The position numbers and the translations under genes are program-made. The notes under the pieces were generated by a model that was not told the origin of the DNA, did not search any database, and saw nothing but the letters and a program-made list of their open reading frames with translations. Below are positions 9,901-16,331 of a stretch of DNA of 64,000 nucleotides, in pieces (position 1 is the stretch's first letter; every line of letters begins with the position of its first letter). Source of the DNA: CAYJLB01 sp964370845 (GTDB lineage: Bacteria > Bacillota > Clostridia > Oscillospirales > Ruminococcaceae); NCBI GenBank assembly GCA_964370845.1, contig CAYJLB010000001.1, forward strand, positions 1-64,000, read 5' to 3'.

Positions 9901-11645
9901 TTAACATCTACATATTTTTCAGTTAAAACAACTCCATTTTCGTTCTTAACTACAAAAGTTTCTAAACTATATCCTTCTGGTGCAGAAATTTCAGAAATCC
10001 AGTATGTGCCAGGAGTTATATCTGTCGCTTTCAAAACACCGTCCACTAATGTTAAAGAATATCTTGGAGCAGTGTGAGGGATTCCGTTTGAATCGCTATA
10101 AAGCTGTAATAACAAGCCACTTGTTGCTGTCATATCAGCGCTAGTAGTTGCATCTGTTTTGACAACTTCAATGCTACCAACAGGTATATAAGTTTCTGCA
10201 TTTGTAGCAGTAACTTTAATAGGTTCTACAGTTGTGCCAGTTACATAATCAGCTGGTTTTTCAGGCACTGTGATAGTGTAATAAGCATCTGTATCAGCAG
10301 TAGCCTCTACCTTTGTAACGCCACTAACATAGATTAGTGAAGTTATATCATAACCCTCTTGTGCAGCAGTTTCTTCGATTCTATATGTGCCAGGCAGAAC
10401 GTGTTTAAAAACAATGTTATTTCCGTCAACTACAGTTTCTGTGTAAACTTTAGCAGTTTCGCCCTCAGCAACAATTTGTGTCAATTGGAATTTTGTTCCT
10501 GTTAAAAATATTTCTGCATCAGTTGCATTAGCATCAGTTTTAGTAATAGCAACTGGTGCGCCATATTTGTTTTCATCAGGAATATTGATATCTAAATCAA
10601 AATAATCAAGTTTTTCGTCACTATTTTCATCTGTAAGCCCGTCAACACTAACTTGACCGCTAACAACGAACATACCTTCACGGTTAGCATAAGTAGCAAT
10701 ATTTTCAGCAGCTATAAAGTGAATGTAGCTTTGTTGATTGTTACCTGGTTGAACAAGAGCACCATAACCCATTAGAACGCCATTGTTGTATAAACTTTCG
10801 TAATCTGATTGATAATTAGCAGATTCAGCAGTAACTACACCATTTCCTGAATAAGAAATACCAACAGTAGGAACGTTAATTCTGAAAAAGTCCCCTGCAA
10901 CAATTTTATTTTTTTGCAAACTCTTACTTAAAGGGTTGCCTTGAGCATCTACTAACGTATCTTCATTAACAGACCAATCAATATATATAGACACTTCATC
11001 TTCGTCGCCTAAAACAACACTTTGATTTTCAAATTTTGTAAAACTTTCAAAACTTCCGTCCGCTTTATATGTAGCAGTTCCTAGGAAAGCTTCTATTGCG
11101 ATTAGGTCGGTTGCTGTGTCATCACCGTTAACGTCCGCAGTTTTTTGAGTTAACAAGTCATGAACCTCAGTTCTTAACTCATCATCATCGTCTTCTACTT
11201 CTGTATCTTTCCAAACAGCTGTTAAGTTATATGTTGCAGACGCAGCCAACACTGTTGGAAGATCATTTAAAGTAGAATTATCATCATTATTTGTATAATG
11301 ACTAAATTCCTTATTTGTAGGAGTATTGTCAACAATAGCTTGAGCCAATTCTGCTGTAAATACAACTACTCCGTCCTCATCAGTATTAAATGTTTGAGAA
11401 TACTCAAAATCAGAGTCATCATCAAAGTTAATATTGACTGTAAGTGTAAAATTAGTTACACCATCACCACCATCTTCGCCATCGTCGTCGCCGTCATTTT
11501 CATCATCGCCGTTTAAAACTGTTAATGGATCAGTTTCACCCTCTGTTGTAGCAAAAGCATCTAGCGGAATAGCAAAGAAAGCCATTATAATTGCTAAAAT
11601 TAAAGCAACAACTTTTATCCATCTTTTTTGTAAAATCAGTGTCAT
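3981..11645 (-). CDS. Giant multi-repeat SpaA/Cna-B cell-surface protein (2554 aa)
   Basis: Secreted, probably wall-anchored adhesin or stalk protein. Residues 1-32 are a signal peptide (hydrophobic VVALILAIIMAFFAIP, then AFA). The N-terminal ~330 residues are adhesin-like, with a dockerin-like calcium loop DVNGDDTATD near 168. From ~360 to ~1332 there are 8 tandem domains and from ~1622 to ~2467 another 7. Each starts with a strand such as GxIxxxKTD, has a central E in xExxAxxGYD, and ends in (T/D/A)ATN; Lys, Glu and Asn are the residues that make intramolecular isopeptide bonds in SpaA/Cna-B folds. A different block at ~1335-1620 (with FDTDGDGKND) separates the two arrays. The C-terminus has ten consecutive Gly, an acidic/Pro stalk, VPVTN, one membrane helix and a KKEKNED tail. 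VPVTN is a non-canonical sorting signal resembling NPQTN of class B sortases, and such a sortase is encoded at 13699-14616. A strong AAGGAGATAATATT site precedes the ATG. The ligand is unknown. Confidence 0.93.
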   Translation of the reverse strand: MTLILQKRWIKVVALILAIIMAFFAIPLDAFATTEGETDPLTVLNGDDENDGDDDGEDGGDGVTNFTLTVNINFDDDSDFEYSQTFNTDEDGVVVFTAELAQAIVDNTPTNKEFSHYTNNDDNSTLNDLPTVLAASATYNLTAVWKDTEVEDDDDELRTEVHDLLTQKTADVNGDDTATDLIAIEAFLGTATYKADGSFESFTKFENQSVVLGDEDEVSIYIDWSVNEDTLVDAQGNPLSKSLQKNKIVAGDFFRINVPTVGISYSGNGVVTAESANYQSDYESLYNNGVLMGYGALVQPGNNQQSYIHFIAAENIATYANREGMFVVSGQVSVDGLTDENSDEKLDYFDLDINIPDENKYGAPVAITKTDANATDAEIFLTGTKFQLTQIVAEGETAKVYTETVVDGNNIVFKHVLPGTYRIEETAAQEGYDITSLIYVSGVTKVEATADTDAYYTITVPEKPADYVTGTTVEPIKVTATNAETYIPVGSIEVVKTDATTSADMTATSGLLLQLYSDSNGIPHTAPRYSLTLVDGVLKATDITPGTYWISEISAPEGYSLETFVVKNENGVVLTEKYVDVNTNQVYYKVEIKDAVTLKLTATNEKYGNIAFTKTDEETGASLASAWNGTKFELRDQNTGETKYYSVLENGKVNFKNVVPGRYELVETEAQANYLPETLKITATEGVEQIGDKFYVTVTADETLTFAATNKEKDYGDIYIIKTDAKSGEDITEFVSFTLNDPETEAWYKSGVRKQIVLPEDSNIVNGVETGAKTWVIAFENVIPDTYWIRELDAKGGYDEGSLTISTNNAVVEQSNGRYHVTISEDEQIVYLDATNAKGGDVGIVKTDEDDSTVNISNGTNIGVYTAKGYNEDGEPTGFNYVRSSVGANGKITFTSLPEGEYWITELSAPTYYDKLTLKVYQNGVEAERYELRQSWGDKNLIQVYYKITVTGGETLELTATNVKSAPTISINKVDADTGEAIFGALFELHETSGNATGAKITTDVNGDGSYTVQNPRSFIIKEMSNAGYDLNSLQITKVEIFDRLTNITTTYDTEEEIKEIITSGGDGTSDSFNITIKTYQEIKIYATNEKFASISIAKTGLTDGVPNNETLTSGTYFKLFADENGVPAEKESHTLNATTGSSSTITAGTYWLSETTAINTYDKSTLIVYEKGTTNEIGSISAGTKQLIDGQVYYKLVITAGMELEFDATNEKTQDAKVTINKTSEDGTVDLTSSTSFTLTPAKVSGNTYTLATEGIITYRNAAQDIEHGTYFIVETVEANGYDKTTLRFSADNLAATADANGYTLKEVTINGVRGYIIEITGYGDISLSATNAKKYVEEEPIPIPSPVSKNGTVDTSNGFDTDGDGKNDARKIAYSIQVGHNLLAHEITPPNGETITLEDFNDIYIIDQLTDGQFFATDGSGNIKISYTLYVPTGINGTTGVRMLGDGIDITNEFTTANSYTNETLDEFKERVLAMTTPVIGIFENNYAIITLGDFGSNGITMADDNAALEAMLVGYGLTPVEVTNAMKAIGFNTAEGETYTVNKGSFYEENIIIANNVNGHILAYDFDFTAYAPATNKTYTNKVELYSKNVTDGSIGGDTVTTVQVNNFFGDITGNVGETGTVTIHKVDKDNENTDIYNVEFTFEGESYGKVAYEKTISTGSNGVVEFTEIPFGNKYTLIENADATDYNGGTLALYQEVIVDNVTTYTRLVDAEPSTPGFQFIAVSTADKHLVFKATNEKIQAEVTLKKVGADDVETGLPGTQFVLIDGKDNFTATYTLDENGALVGETNFLVKNTTDDSYIFTTDVNGELKITNLPKGDYKFVEVKAPEGYELDTTYTTSIQGTPVANGEFTIDITNYKNGSFSYTATNEKSVGSIQLTKQEAGNTTATLPTDAVFTLTEVVEAGVTANKYTLVYDETTNSYNLSDIPVGEYVLEETKAPSGYDKGTFVITTEGYTKITGTDTYKVTITAGNDIPLELTATNVKILGSATLYKVDDVDTDLGLNGAVFGLEVRSGELGNYTWAPYGNNGTTATQGDIDGVLTFDNLPAGTYKFVEISAPVNYLDSEIVFYTGTTVTLDDPNTEANESNVSNGQFTIDETNYENVNAVVFTATNSKNRTGSIILTKTDVATEEVINQAQFQLFALENDVYAPVGSTISTNEFGTVSFTGLEAGTYAIAEIVAGYGYDLDTFEIANQTSITVTLNGVDYKAYTFEIDFDETTTDVISSYSTTATNKALVGNVDITKYSANGFDNTGEVTEGTILEGVVFSLQYQDENGEFVDYVDENGDVITATTGDGTGTASFTNLPEGIYRIVEVSAIGNYNRATLEVYNGTEVLENNEFIISFETENGNVTEDIYLTFDATNEVFPDPRGQIILQKVDAETGEELSFVEFYLMQGGNIIQINSTDAAGQIYFSDLPLGTYTLVENTAAPGYDIDSLVLYNEAGQVITEVVISSDAQVVYVRATNDSSGGGGGGGGGGDEEETIIEETVPLAPPPGNEEDVEDIIDEEIPLAVPVTNDNTGSSSILFLSAIASLFALLLIKVSSKKEKNED
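4203..4232 (-). repeat. Ten-glycine codon tract in the surface-protein stalk
   Basis: Ten consecutive GGN codons form a GC-rich island in an AT-rich gene. It separates the last SpaA-like repeat from the acidic, proline-containing wall-spanning segment and is probably a flexible hinge. Such tracts can change length by slippage in units of whole codons. Confidence 0.8.
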
Positions 11646-11687
11646 AATATTATCTCCTTATCTAATTATATTTTAGCGTATGATAGT

Positions 11688-11720
11688 ATTATACACAACA
11701 AAAGTTACATATAAGTTACA
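11688..11720 (-). promoter_or_regulatory. Surface-protein promoter with WalR-type direct repeat at the -35 position
   Basis: Reading the minus strand, TATAAT lies at 11693-11688. Instead of a TTGACA box there is a direct repeat TGTAAC-TTATA-TGTAAC (11720-11704). This matches exactly the published WalR/YycF consensus TGTWAH-N5-TGTWAH. Two half-sites 11 bp apart covering the -35 region is the usual geometry for activation by OmpR-family regulators. An orphan OmpR-type regulator is encoded 3 kb away. The site is directly visible; the identity of the regulator is inferred. Confidence 0.6.
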
Positions 11721-11890
11721 TATCGAGCCCAAAATGATATTTTTTATGATTTTTATAAAAAAAATATAAAATTATACTTAAATTTCTTTTTCGCGCACTG
11801 CTAGGATAAAATAAATGTACGCGAGAGAAATACAAACGTATCTTACAAGAAAACACAAAGAATTTTATTTAATTTTGGCTTATATGCTAA

Positions 11891-11920
11891 TTGACAAAAA
11901 TACTACAATTATCATATAAT
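11891..11920 (+). promoter_or_regulatory. Sigma-A promoter of the aspartate kinase gene
   Basis: TTGACA (11891-11896), an 18-nt spacer and TATAAT (11915-11920) lie ~58 bp upstream of the start codon. I see no lysine riboswitch or T-box in the 11646-11977 gap, which otherwise holds only this promoter and the divergent surface-protein promoter. Confidence 0.8.
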
Positions 11921-11977
11921 GTATAACAGTGAAAAAATTATTATGTAAAATTTATTAAGTTAGGAATGAATATTATA

Positions 11978-13294
11978 GTGAATACAAAAATAGTTAAATT
12001 TGGTGGAAGTTCTCTTGCAGATGCAAAACAATTTGAAAAGGTTGCAAATATTATTAAAGCAGATAAAGCTAGAAAATTCGTTGTACCTTCAGCTCCTGGA
12101 AAAAGATTTTCCGATGACACAAAAGTTACCGATATGCTTTATGAATGTTATGATTTAGCTGCAAAAGGTAAAGATTTCTCTACAGATTTTGAAAAGATTA
12201 AAGAAAGATATAACACAATCATCGCTGATTTGGGATTATACTTTTCTTTGGAAAAAGATTTTGAAGTTATTAAAACTGCTTTTATTAGTAAATCAGGACG
12301 CGACTATGCTGCTTCTCGTGGAGAATTTTTGAACGGTAAAATTCTTGCTGAATATATTGGCTATACTTTTGTTGATGCGGCTGAGGTTGTTTTCTTTGGC
12401 GAAAATGGAATTTTTGACCTTGAAAAAACTAATGAGATTATGGGTGCAAGACTTGGCGCTTTAGAAAATGCTGTTGTTCCAGGATTTTATGGTATTATGC
12501 CAAATGATACTATTAAAACTTTTTCTCGTGGCGGTTCTGATATTACAGGTTCAATTGTCGCTGGAGCTGTTGATGCTGATATTTACGAAAACTGGACAGA
12601 TGTATCGGGATTTTTAGTATGTGACCCAAGAATTGTTGAAGATCCAGCACCTATTACTTACATTACATATAAAGAATTAAGAGAGCTTTCTTATATGGGA
12701 GCGACTGTTTTGCATGAAGATTCAATTTTCCCTGTAAGAAAAAAAGGTATTCCAATCAATATTAAAAATACAAACGCACCTGAAGATGTAGGCACAATGA
12801 TTGTTGAAAATACAGATGTAGCTTCAAAATATACTATTACAGGTATTGCGGGCAAAAAAGGTTTTTCTGTAATTTATATTGAAAAAGATATGATGAATAG
12901 TGAGATTGGTTTTGGTAGACGTGTTTTAGACGTTCTTGAAAAATATAATCTTCCTTTTGAACATATGCCATCTGGAATTGATACAATGAGTATTATTGTA
13001 AATTCTTCCCTACTTGAAAAATGTAGAGAAGATGTTATTGCAAGCTTAAAAAGAAATGTTAAACCTGACCAAATCGAAATTATTGACGACTTAGCTTTAA
13101 TTGCAGTAGTTGGTAGAGGTATGAAATCTATGCGTGGTACAGCGGGCAGAATTTTCTCAGCTTTAGCTCATGCAAGAGTAAATGTAAAAATGATTGACCA
13201 AGGTTCAAGCGAGCTTAACATTATTATTGGTGTGTTAGAAAGTGATTTTGAAGCGGCTGCTAAATCTATTTACGATATTTTTTGCAACACTTAA
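11978..13294 (+). CDS. lysC: Aspartate kinase
   Basis: Catalyses ATP-dependent phosphorylation of aspartate, the first step to lysine/diaminopimelate, threonine and methionine. The N-terminal amino-acid kinase domain starts with KIVKFGGSSLA and contains SRGGSDITGS and ENWTDVSGF; two ACT domains follow (from about TITGIAGKKGFSVIYIEKD and ALIAVVGRGMKSMRGTAGRIF), the usual site of feedback inhibition. I place the start at the GTG at 11978 (438 aa): AGGA then lies 12 nt upstream, matching other genes here, whereas the ATG at 11966 abuts the AGGA. Monocistronic, with its own sigma-A promoter and a strong terminator. It includes the shortened form typical of Clostridia; no fused homoserine dehydrogenase is present. 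Confidence 0.93.
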   Translation: MNTKIVKFGGSSLADAKQFEKVANIIKADKARKFVVPSAPGKRFSDDTKVTDMLYECYDLAAKGKDFSTDFEKIKERYNTIIADLGLYFSLEKDFEVIKTAFISKSGRDYAASRGEFLNGKILAEYIGYTFVDAAEVVFFGENGIFDLEKTNEIMGARLGALENAVVPGFYGIMPNDTIKTFSRGGSDITGSIVAGAVDADIYENWTDVSGFLVCDPRIVEDPAPITYITYKELRELSYMGATVLHEDSIFPVRKKGIPINIKNTNAPEDVGTMIVENTDVASKYTITGIAGKKGFSVIYIEKDMMNSEIGFGRRVLDVLEKYNLPFEHMPSGIDTMSIIVNSSLLEKCREDVIASLKRNVKPDQIEIIDDLALIAVVGRGMKSMRGTAGRIFSALAHARVNVKMIDQGSSELNIIIGVLESDFEAAAKSIYDIFCNT

Positions 13295-13299
13295 TTAAA

Positions 13300-13326
13300 G
13301 CAACGTGACGTTGCATCCATTCCCGC
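13300..13326 (+). repeat. Post-stop hairpin element, copy A (after lysC)
   Basis: Six bases after the lysC stop is the hairpin GCAACGTGACGTTGC followed by ATCCATTCCCGC. Positions 13301-13326 match 18025-18050 downstream of groEL at 25 of 26 bases. It belongs to a family of small hairpins placed at or near stop codons in this window. Confidence 0.65.
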
Positions 13327-13380
13327 ACCAAGCTTTGCAAAAAATCACTAACTTTTTGTAAAATACTTTTTAATAGTATT

Positions 13381-13420
13381 AAATAACCCTCGACTTTATT
13401 TAGTCGAGGGTTATTTTTGT
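13381..13420 (+). terminator. lysC terminator
   Basis: A 15-bp perfect stem (AAATAACCCTCGACT at 13381-13395 with its complement at 13402-13416, 6-nt loop) runs into a T-rich end. It also lies just past the stop of the convergent DUF1540 gene and may serve both. Confidence 0.9.
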
Positions 13421-13422
13421 AT

Positions 13423-13590
13423 TTATGATTTCATTTTAAAACTTTCACAGTCGGTACATTTAACTTCCGTTGGATTTGTTTCGTGAGTACCTACGCAAAT
13501 TTTATTAAGCGAGCAATAATTTTCACTTCCGCAGTGATGTTTACAGTTTGTAATAGTACATTGGATAGCTTTGTTTGGTGAACAATTCAT
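13423..13590 (-). CDS. DUF1540 cysteine-rich mini-protein (55 aa)
   Basis: A short frame starting MNCSPNKAIQCTITNC and ending KCTDCESFKMKS. It holds eight cysteines, in CTITNCKHHC, NYCSL, ICVGT and CTDCESF, the pattern of the DUF1540 family of small Firmicute proteins, which are probably metal-binding; several relatives appear in sporulating species. AAAGGTTGG lies upstream of the ATG. The gene converges on lysC and is followed downstream by the lysC terminator hairpin. The family has no firmly established function that I know of. Confidence 0.8.
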   Translation of the reverse strand: MNCSPNKAIQCTITNCKHHCGSENYCSLNKICVGTHETNPTEVKCTDCESFKMKS

Positions 13591-13698
13591 AATAAAACCA
13601 ACCTTTCTTCATTAAACAAAATTATTTTTATTTCCACAATAATAAATACCGTGGTAAAAATAGTTTATGAAGAAAATGTTATTTTATTAATGGAAATT

Positions 13699-14616
13699 TT
13701 ATCCATAAAGCTGTGTCCAAAGTGGATCTCTTTTAATGTTATCATTTTCTACTACACTATCAATATTAACTTGATTACATTCACCATCTCTAACTTTTCT
13801 TGCAACAACAACAAATCTCGAACTAGAAAATTCAGTGCTACAAGTTGATAAAGTTATCAATTCGTCGCCATAAACTACGTCAATATCATTATGCATATAA
13901 GAACGTGAATTTACTTCGTTTATATATGCGTTAAATTCATCTTCAGTATTAAAATTAAGAACATTCCAATAATCAAAAACATTTTCCAAATCAGTATCCG
14001 AGTCGGAAACAAAATAACCAATTATTTTATATTCTTCCTCATCATATAAAGTTGACATTGTAAAAGTAGGGTTTTCTTTGTAAAAATCAATGTCTTTATA
14101 TTTTGCTAAATCACCAAACATTGTTTTGTCGTATTGATTATGCCCGTGAATAACAATATTGTCCGAACGTTCGTTTTGTGTCAAAACATTGCGATAGTCC
14201 ATAAAAATTGTTCCCGCAGGATTTTCCACACCGTAAAAATCGTGTTCAAGATAATAATAATTATCCTCACCTTGTACAATTGGCAAATCTATATTTGTTC
14301 CGTCAATTGTTATCCAACCAATTGTATCCTCATTTTTTTCTAATAAAGGTCCAAATTTATCTATATTTGCACCACTTTCACTAGATTGATTATCTTCATC
14401 GTTAGTGGAAAGTTGTTCAAGCTTATCATCTAGTTCGTTGCTACTTTCAACACTACTATTATAATAAAGCCCTTGCAAATCACCATTTGTTGAAACTGTT
14501 CTAAAATAATTATATACTTCAATCCCGATAAAATAAAGGGAAACAGCCAAAACCACCCACGCAATTAAATATATCAATCTCGAAAGAAAAGACCTTTTCT
14601 TTTTAACTTTAGCCAT
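13699..14616 (-). CDS. Class B sortase (membrane transpeptidase)
   Basis: Anchors surface proteins to peptidoglycan. Residues ~12-34 form one N-terminal signal anchor, then an acidic Ser/Asn-rich linker and the sortase domain. The catalytic set is visible: His in VIHGHNQYDKTMFGDL, Cys in ITLSTCSTE and Arg in SSSRFVVVARKV. TLSTC and the overall spacing point to class B (SrtB-like) rather than class A. Length 305 is somewhat long because of the linker. The start has a good GCAAGGAG site. Class B enzymes prefer NPxTN-like motifs; the nearby giant protein ends in VPVTN plus a membrane helix, so it is the obvious candidate substrate (inference). Confidence 0.92.
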   Translation of the reverse strand: MAKVKKKRSFLSRLIYLIAWVVLAVSLYFIGIEVYNYFRTVSTNGDLQGLYYNSSVESSNELDDKLEQLSTNDEDNQSSESGANIDKFGPLLEKNEDTIGWITIDGTNIDLPIVQGEDNYYYLEHDFYGVENPAGTIFMDYRNVLTQNERSDNIVIHGHNQYDKTMFGDLAKYKDIDFYKENPTFTMSTLYDEEEYKIIGYFVSDSDTDLENVFDYWNVLNFNTEDEFNAYINEVNSRSYMHNDIDVVYGDELITLSTCSTEFSSSRFVVVARKVRDGECNQVNIDSVVENDNIKRDPLWTQLYG

Positions 14617-14697
14617 AATATTAATTCTCCTTGCTTATGATATGATATAATTTTAAACTATTTAAGTGATAATACTGTGTGAGAGCAATGGTTTTTT

Positions 14698-14731
14698 TGC
14701 AAAAAATAAGACAACGCAAACACGCTGTCTT
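14698..14731 (-). terminator. Terminator of the response-regulator gene
   Basis: On the minus strand AAGACAGCG (14731-14723) pairs with CGTTGTCTT (14716-14708) with one G-U pair, followed by ATTTTTTGC. It lies ~120 bp beyond the regulator stop. The 14732-14847 stretch is AT-rich with nothing else I can assign. Confidence 0.75.
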
Positions 14732-14847
14732 TAAAAAGCAATAATAATATTATTATTTATAATTATATTATTTATAATTGTATTATTTTAATTGCATCAT
14801 AAACAAACCGCTACAAACAGTTCGTTTTTCTATTAATAAGTAAAAAT

Positions 14848-15543
14848 TTAACGATCAAAGGCTTCAAATTTATAACCTCTACCCCAAACAGTCTTAAGCT
14901 CCCATTTATCAGAAACATCTTTTAGTTTATCGCGTAATCTTTTAATGTGAACATCAATAGTTCTTGAGTCACCATAGTATTCGAATCCCCAAACTTCATC
15001 GAGCAGTTGATCCCTAGTAAATACTTTATTAGGGTTTGAAGCAAGGTGGAATAATAAATCAAGTTCTTTAGGTGGAGTGTCAACAATATGTCCGTTTACT
15101 TTTAATTCGTATCTTATTAAGTTTATTGAGAAATTTTCGTAGTTTATTTCTTTTAATCGTGCGCTAGGCGCATCATGGGACGTTCTCCTTACAATTGCTT
15201 TAATTCTTGCAATAACTTCCTTTGTGTCAAAAGGTTTCGCAATATAATCATCAGCACCAAGCTCAAGACCCAACACAATATCAAAAATGTCAGATTTTGT
15301 GGAGATAATAATCAAAGGAGCCATAGATTTTTTGCGAATATCTCTGCAAATTTGTAATCCATCAACACCGGGCAGTATAGCTTCAAGCAGGATAATGTCC
15401 GGTTTCAATGCTTCGAATTTCACGAGAGCTTCTTCGCCGTTGTTTGAGATAATGACGCTATACCCTTCGCTTTCAAGAGCGGATTTAAGTACATCGCAAA
15501 CGTTTTTGTCCGAATCAACAACCAAAACTTTTCCACTAGCCAT
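14848..15543 (-). CDS. Orphan OmpR-family response regulator with Glu at the phospho-acceptor position
   Basis: DNA-binding transcriptional regulator of 231 residues: receiver domain ~4-118, winged-helix domain ~130-228 (recognition region YYGDSRTIDVHIKRLRDKL, wing VWGRGYKFE). In the receiver, the usual acceptor Asp in ILLD is Glu54 (IILLEAILPGVDG; codon GAA at 15384-15382). The acidic pair is D-S-D (VVDSDKN) rather than D-D/E, while the switch Ser/Thr (IIST) and Lys (IAKPF) remain. Asp-to-Glu at this site often mimics or replaces phosphorylation, so this may act without a kinase. No histidine kinase is adjacent; the gene is monocistronic. The DNA-binding half is of the PhoP/WalR type, and a WalR-type box lies before the giant surface-protein gene. 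Start ATG follows GGAAAGAGGTGCTGTT. Confidence 0.9.
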   Translation of the reverse strand: MASGKVLVVDSDKNVCDVLKSALESEGYSVIISNNGEEALVKFEALKPDIILLEAILPGVDGLQICRDIRKKSMAPLIIISTKSDIFDIVLGLELGADDYIAKPFDTKEVIARIKAIVRRTSHDAPSARLKEINYENFSINLIRYELKVNGHIVDTPPKELDLLFHLASNPNKVFTRDQLLDEVWGFEYYGDSRTIDVHIKRLRDKLKDVSDKWELKTVWGRGYKFEAFDR

Positions 15544-15911
15544 AACAGCACCTCTTTCCTTTCATATTTTGTCAACTGTTCATCTTTTATTATATACCTT
15601 TTAATAAAAAATATATGTATAATGTGTGTTTAATATATGTATAAATTGTAAATTAATACTAAATACACAACAATTTAGGTTTCTTTGGATATTTTTATAC
15701 ATTCTCTATGTAAAATATGGGCAAAATTTGTATACTTTTTTATATATTTTTATCCTTTTTAACAAATTAGAGTGAACTTCTCCATTCTTTTGTTTAATTG
15801 TAACATTATTTTACCAACTTGTCAAGTTAAGTTTGTTTATCTAAACAAAATATACTTTATTGCCATATTTTTTTGTTTTTTCTATTGATTTTTTTATTTA
15901 ATGATGTAAAA

Positions 15912-15943
15912 TATAATTAGCACTCAAATACTACGAGTGCTAA
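15912..15943 (+). promoter_or_regulatory. groESL promoter -10 box and perfect CIRCE operator
   Basis: TTAGCACTC-N9-GAGTGCTAA at 15917-15943 is an exact CIRCE element, the operator of the heat-shock repressor HrcA. A TATAAT box (15912-15917) overlaps its left edge, so HrcA would cover the transcription start. No good -35 box is seen at standard spacing. The rest of the 15544-16020 gap is AT-rich and holds the divergent regulator promoter region. Confidence 0.95.
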
Positions 15944-16020
15944 AAACAACAATTAAACTATCTATTCATAAAGAAAAATTGGATAGATAATATTAAATAA
16001 TTTATAGGAGGATAAGCAGT

Positions 16021-16305
16021 ATGAAAATCAAACCATTAGCTGATCGAGTTGTAGTAAAAATGACTGAAGCTGAAGAAACAACAAAAAGTGGAATTATTTT
16101 AGCAGGAAGTGCAAAGGAAAAACCACAAGTAGCAGAAATCGTTGAGGTAGGTCCTGGTGGACTTGTTGAGGGAAATGAAGTTGTAATGTCTGTTAAAGTT
16201 GGCGATAAAGTGCTACTTAGCAAATATTCAGGCACTGAAGTAAAACTTGACGGAACTGAATATACTATCGTAAGACAATCTGACATTCTTGCAATTGTAG
16301 AATAA
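16021..16305 (+). CDS. groES: Co-chaperonin GroES
   Basis: Heptameric 10-kDa lid of the GroEL folding chamber in the cytoplasm. 94 residues, normal length. The mobile loop region EAEETTKSGIILAGSAKEKPQ and the GDKVLLSKYSGTEVKLDG segment are clear. AGGAGG precedes the ATG. First gene of the CIRCE-controlled groESL operon, so transcription should rise on heat or unfolded-protein stress when GroEL no longer supports HrcA. Confidence 0.98.
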   Translation: MKIKPLADRVVVKMTEAEETTKSGIILAGSAKEKPQVAEIVEVGPGGLVEGNEVVMSVKVGDKVLLSKYSGTEVKLDGTEYTIVRQSDILAIVE

Positions 16306-16331
16306 ATATATAATTTAAGGAGAAAATTACT

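Noticed and set aside
4250..10560. CRISPR or DNA-level tandem repeats in the giant gene
   Set aside because: The periodicity is at protein level (KTD..ATN); DNA copies are diverged, with no short identical direct repeats and unique spacers.
11646..11977. Lysine riboswitch or T-box before lysC
   Set aside because: The promoter is only ~58 bp from the start codon and no conserved riboswitch or T-box sequence is visible.
14740..14800. AT-rich TATTATTTATAATTATATT repeats as an origin or binding array
   Set aside because: Low-complexity AT sequence with no ordered boxes; nothing beyond composition supports it.
15885..15917. TTGATT/TATAAT as a standard groESL promoter
   Set aside because: The spacer would be 21 bp, too long; only the -10 box is kept as evidence.
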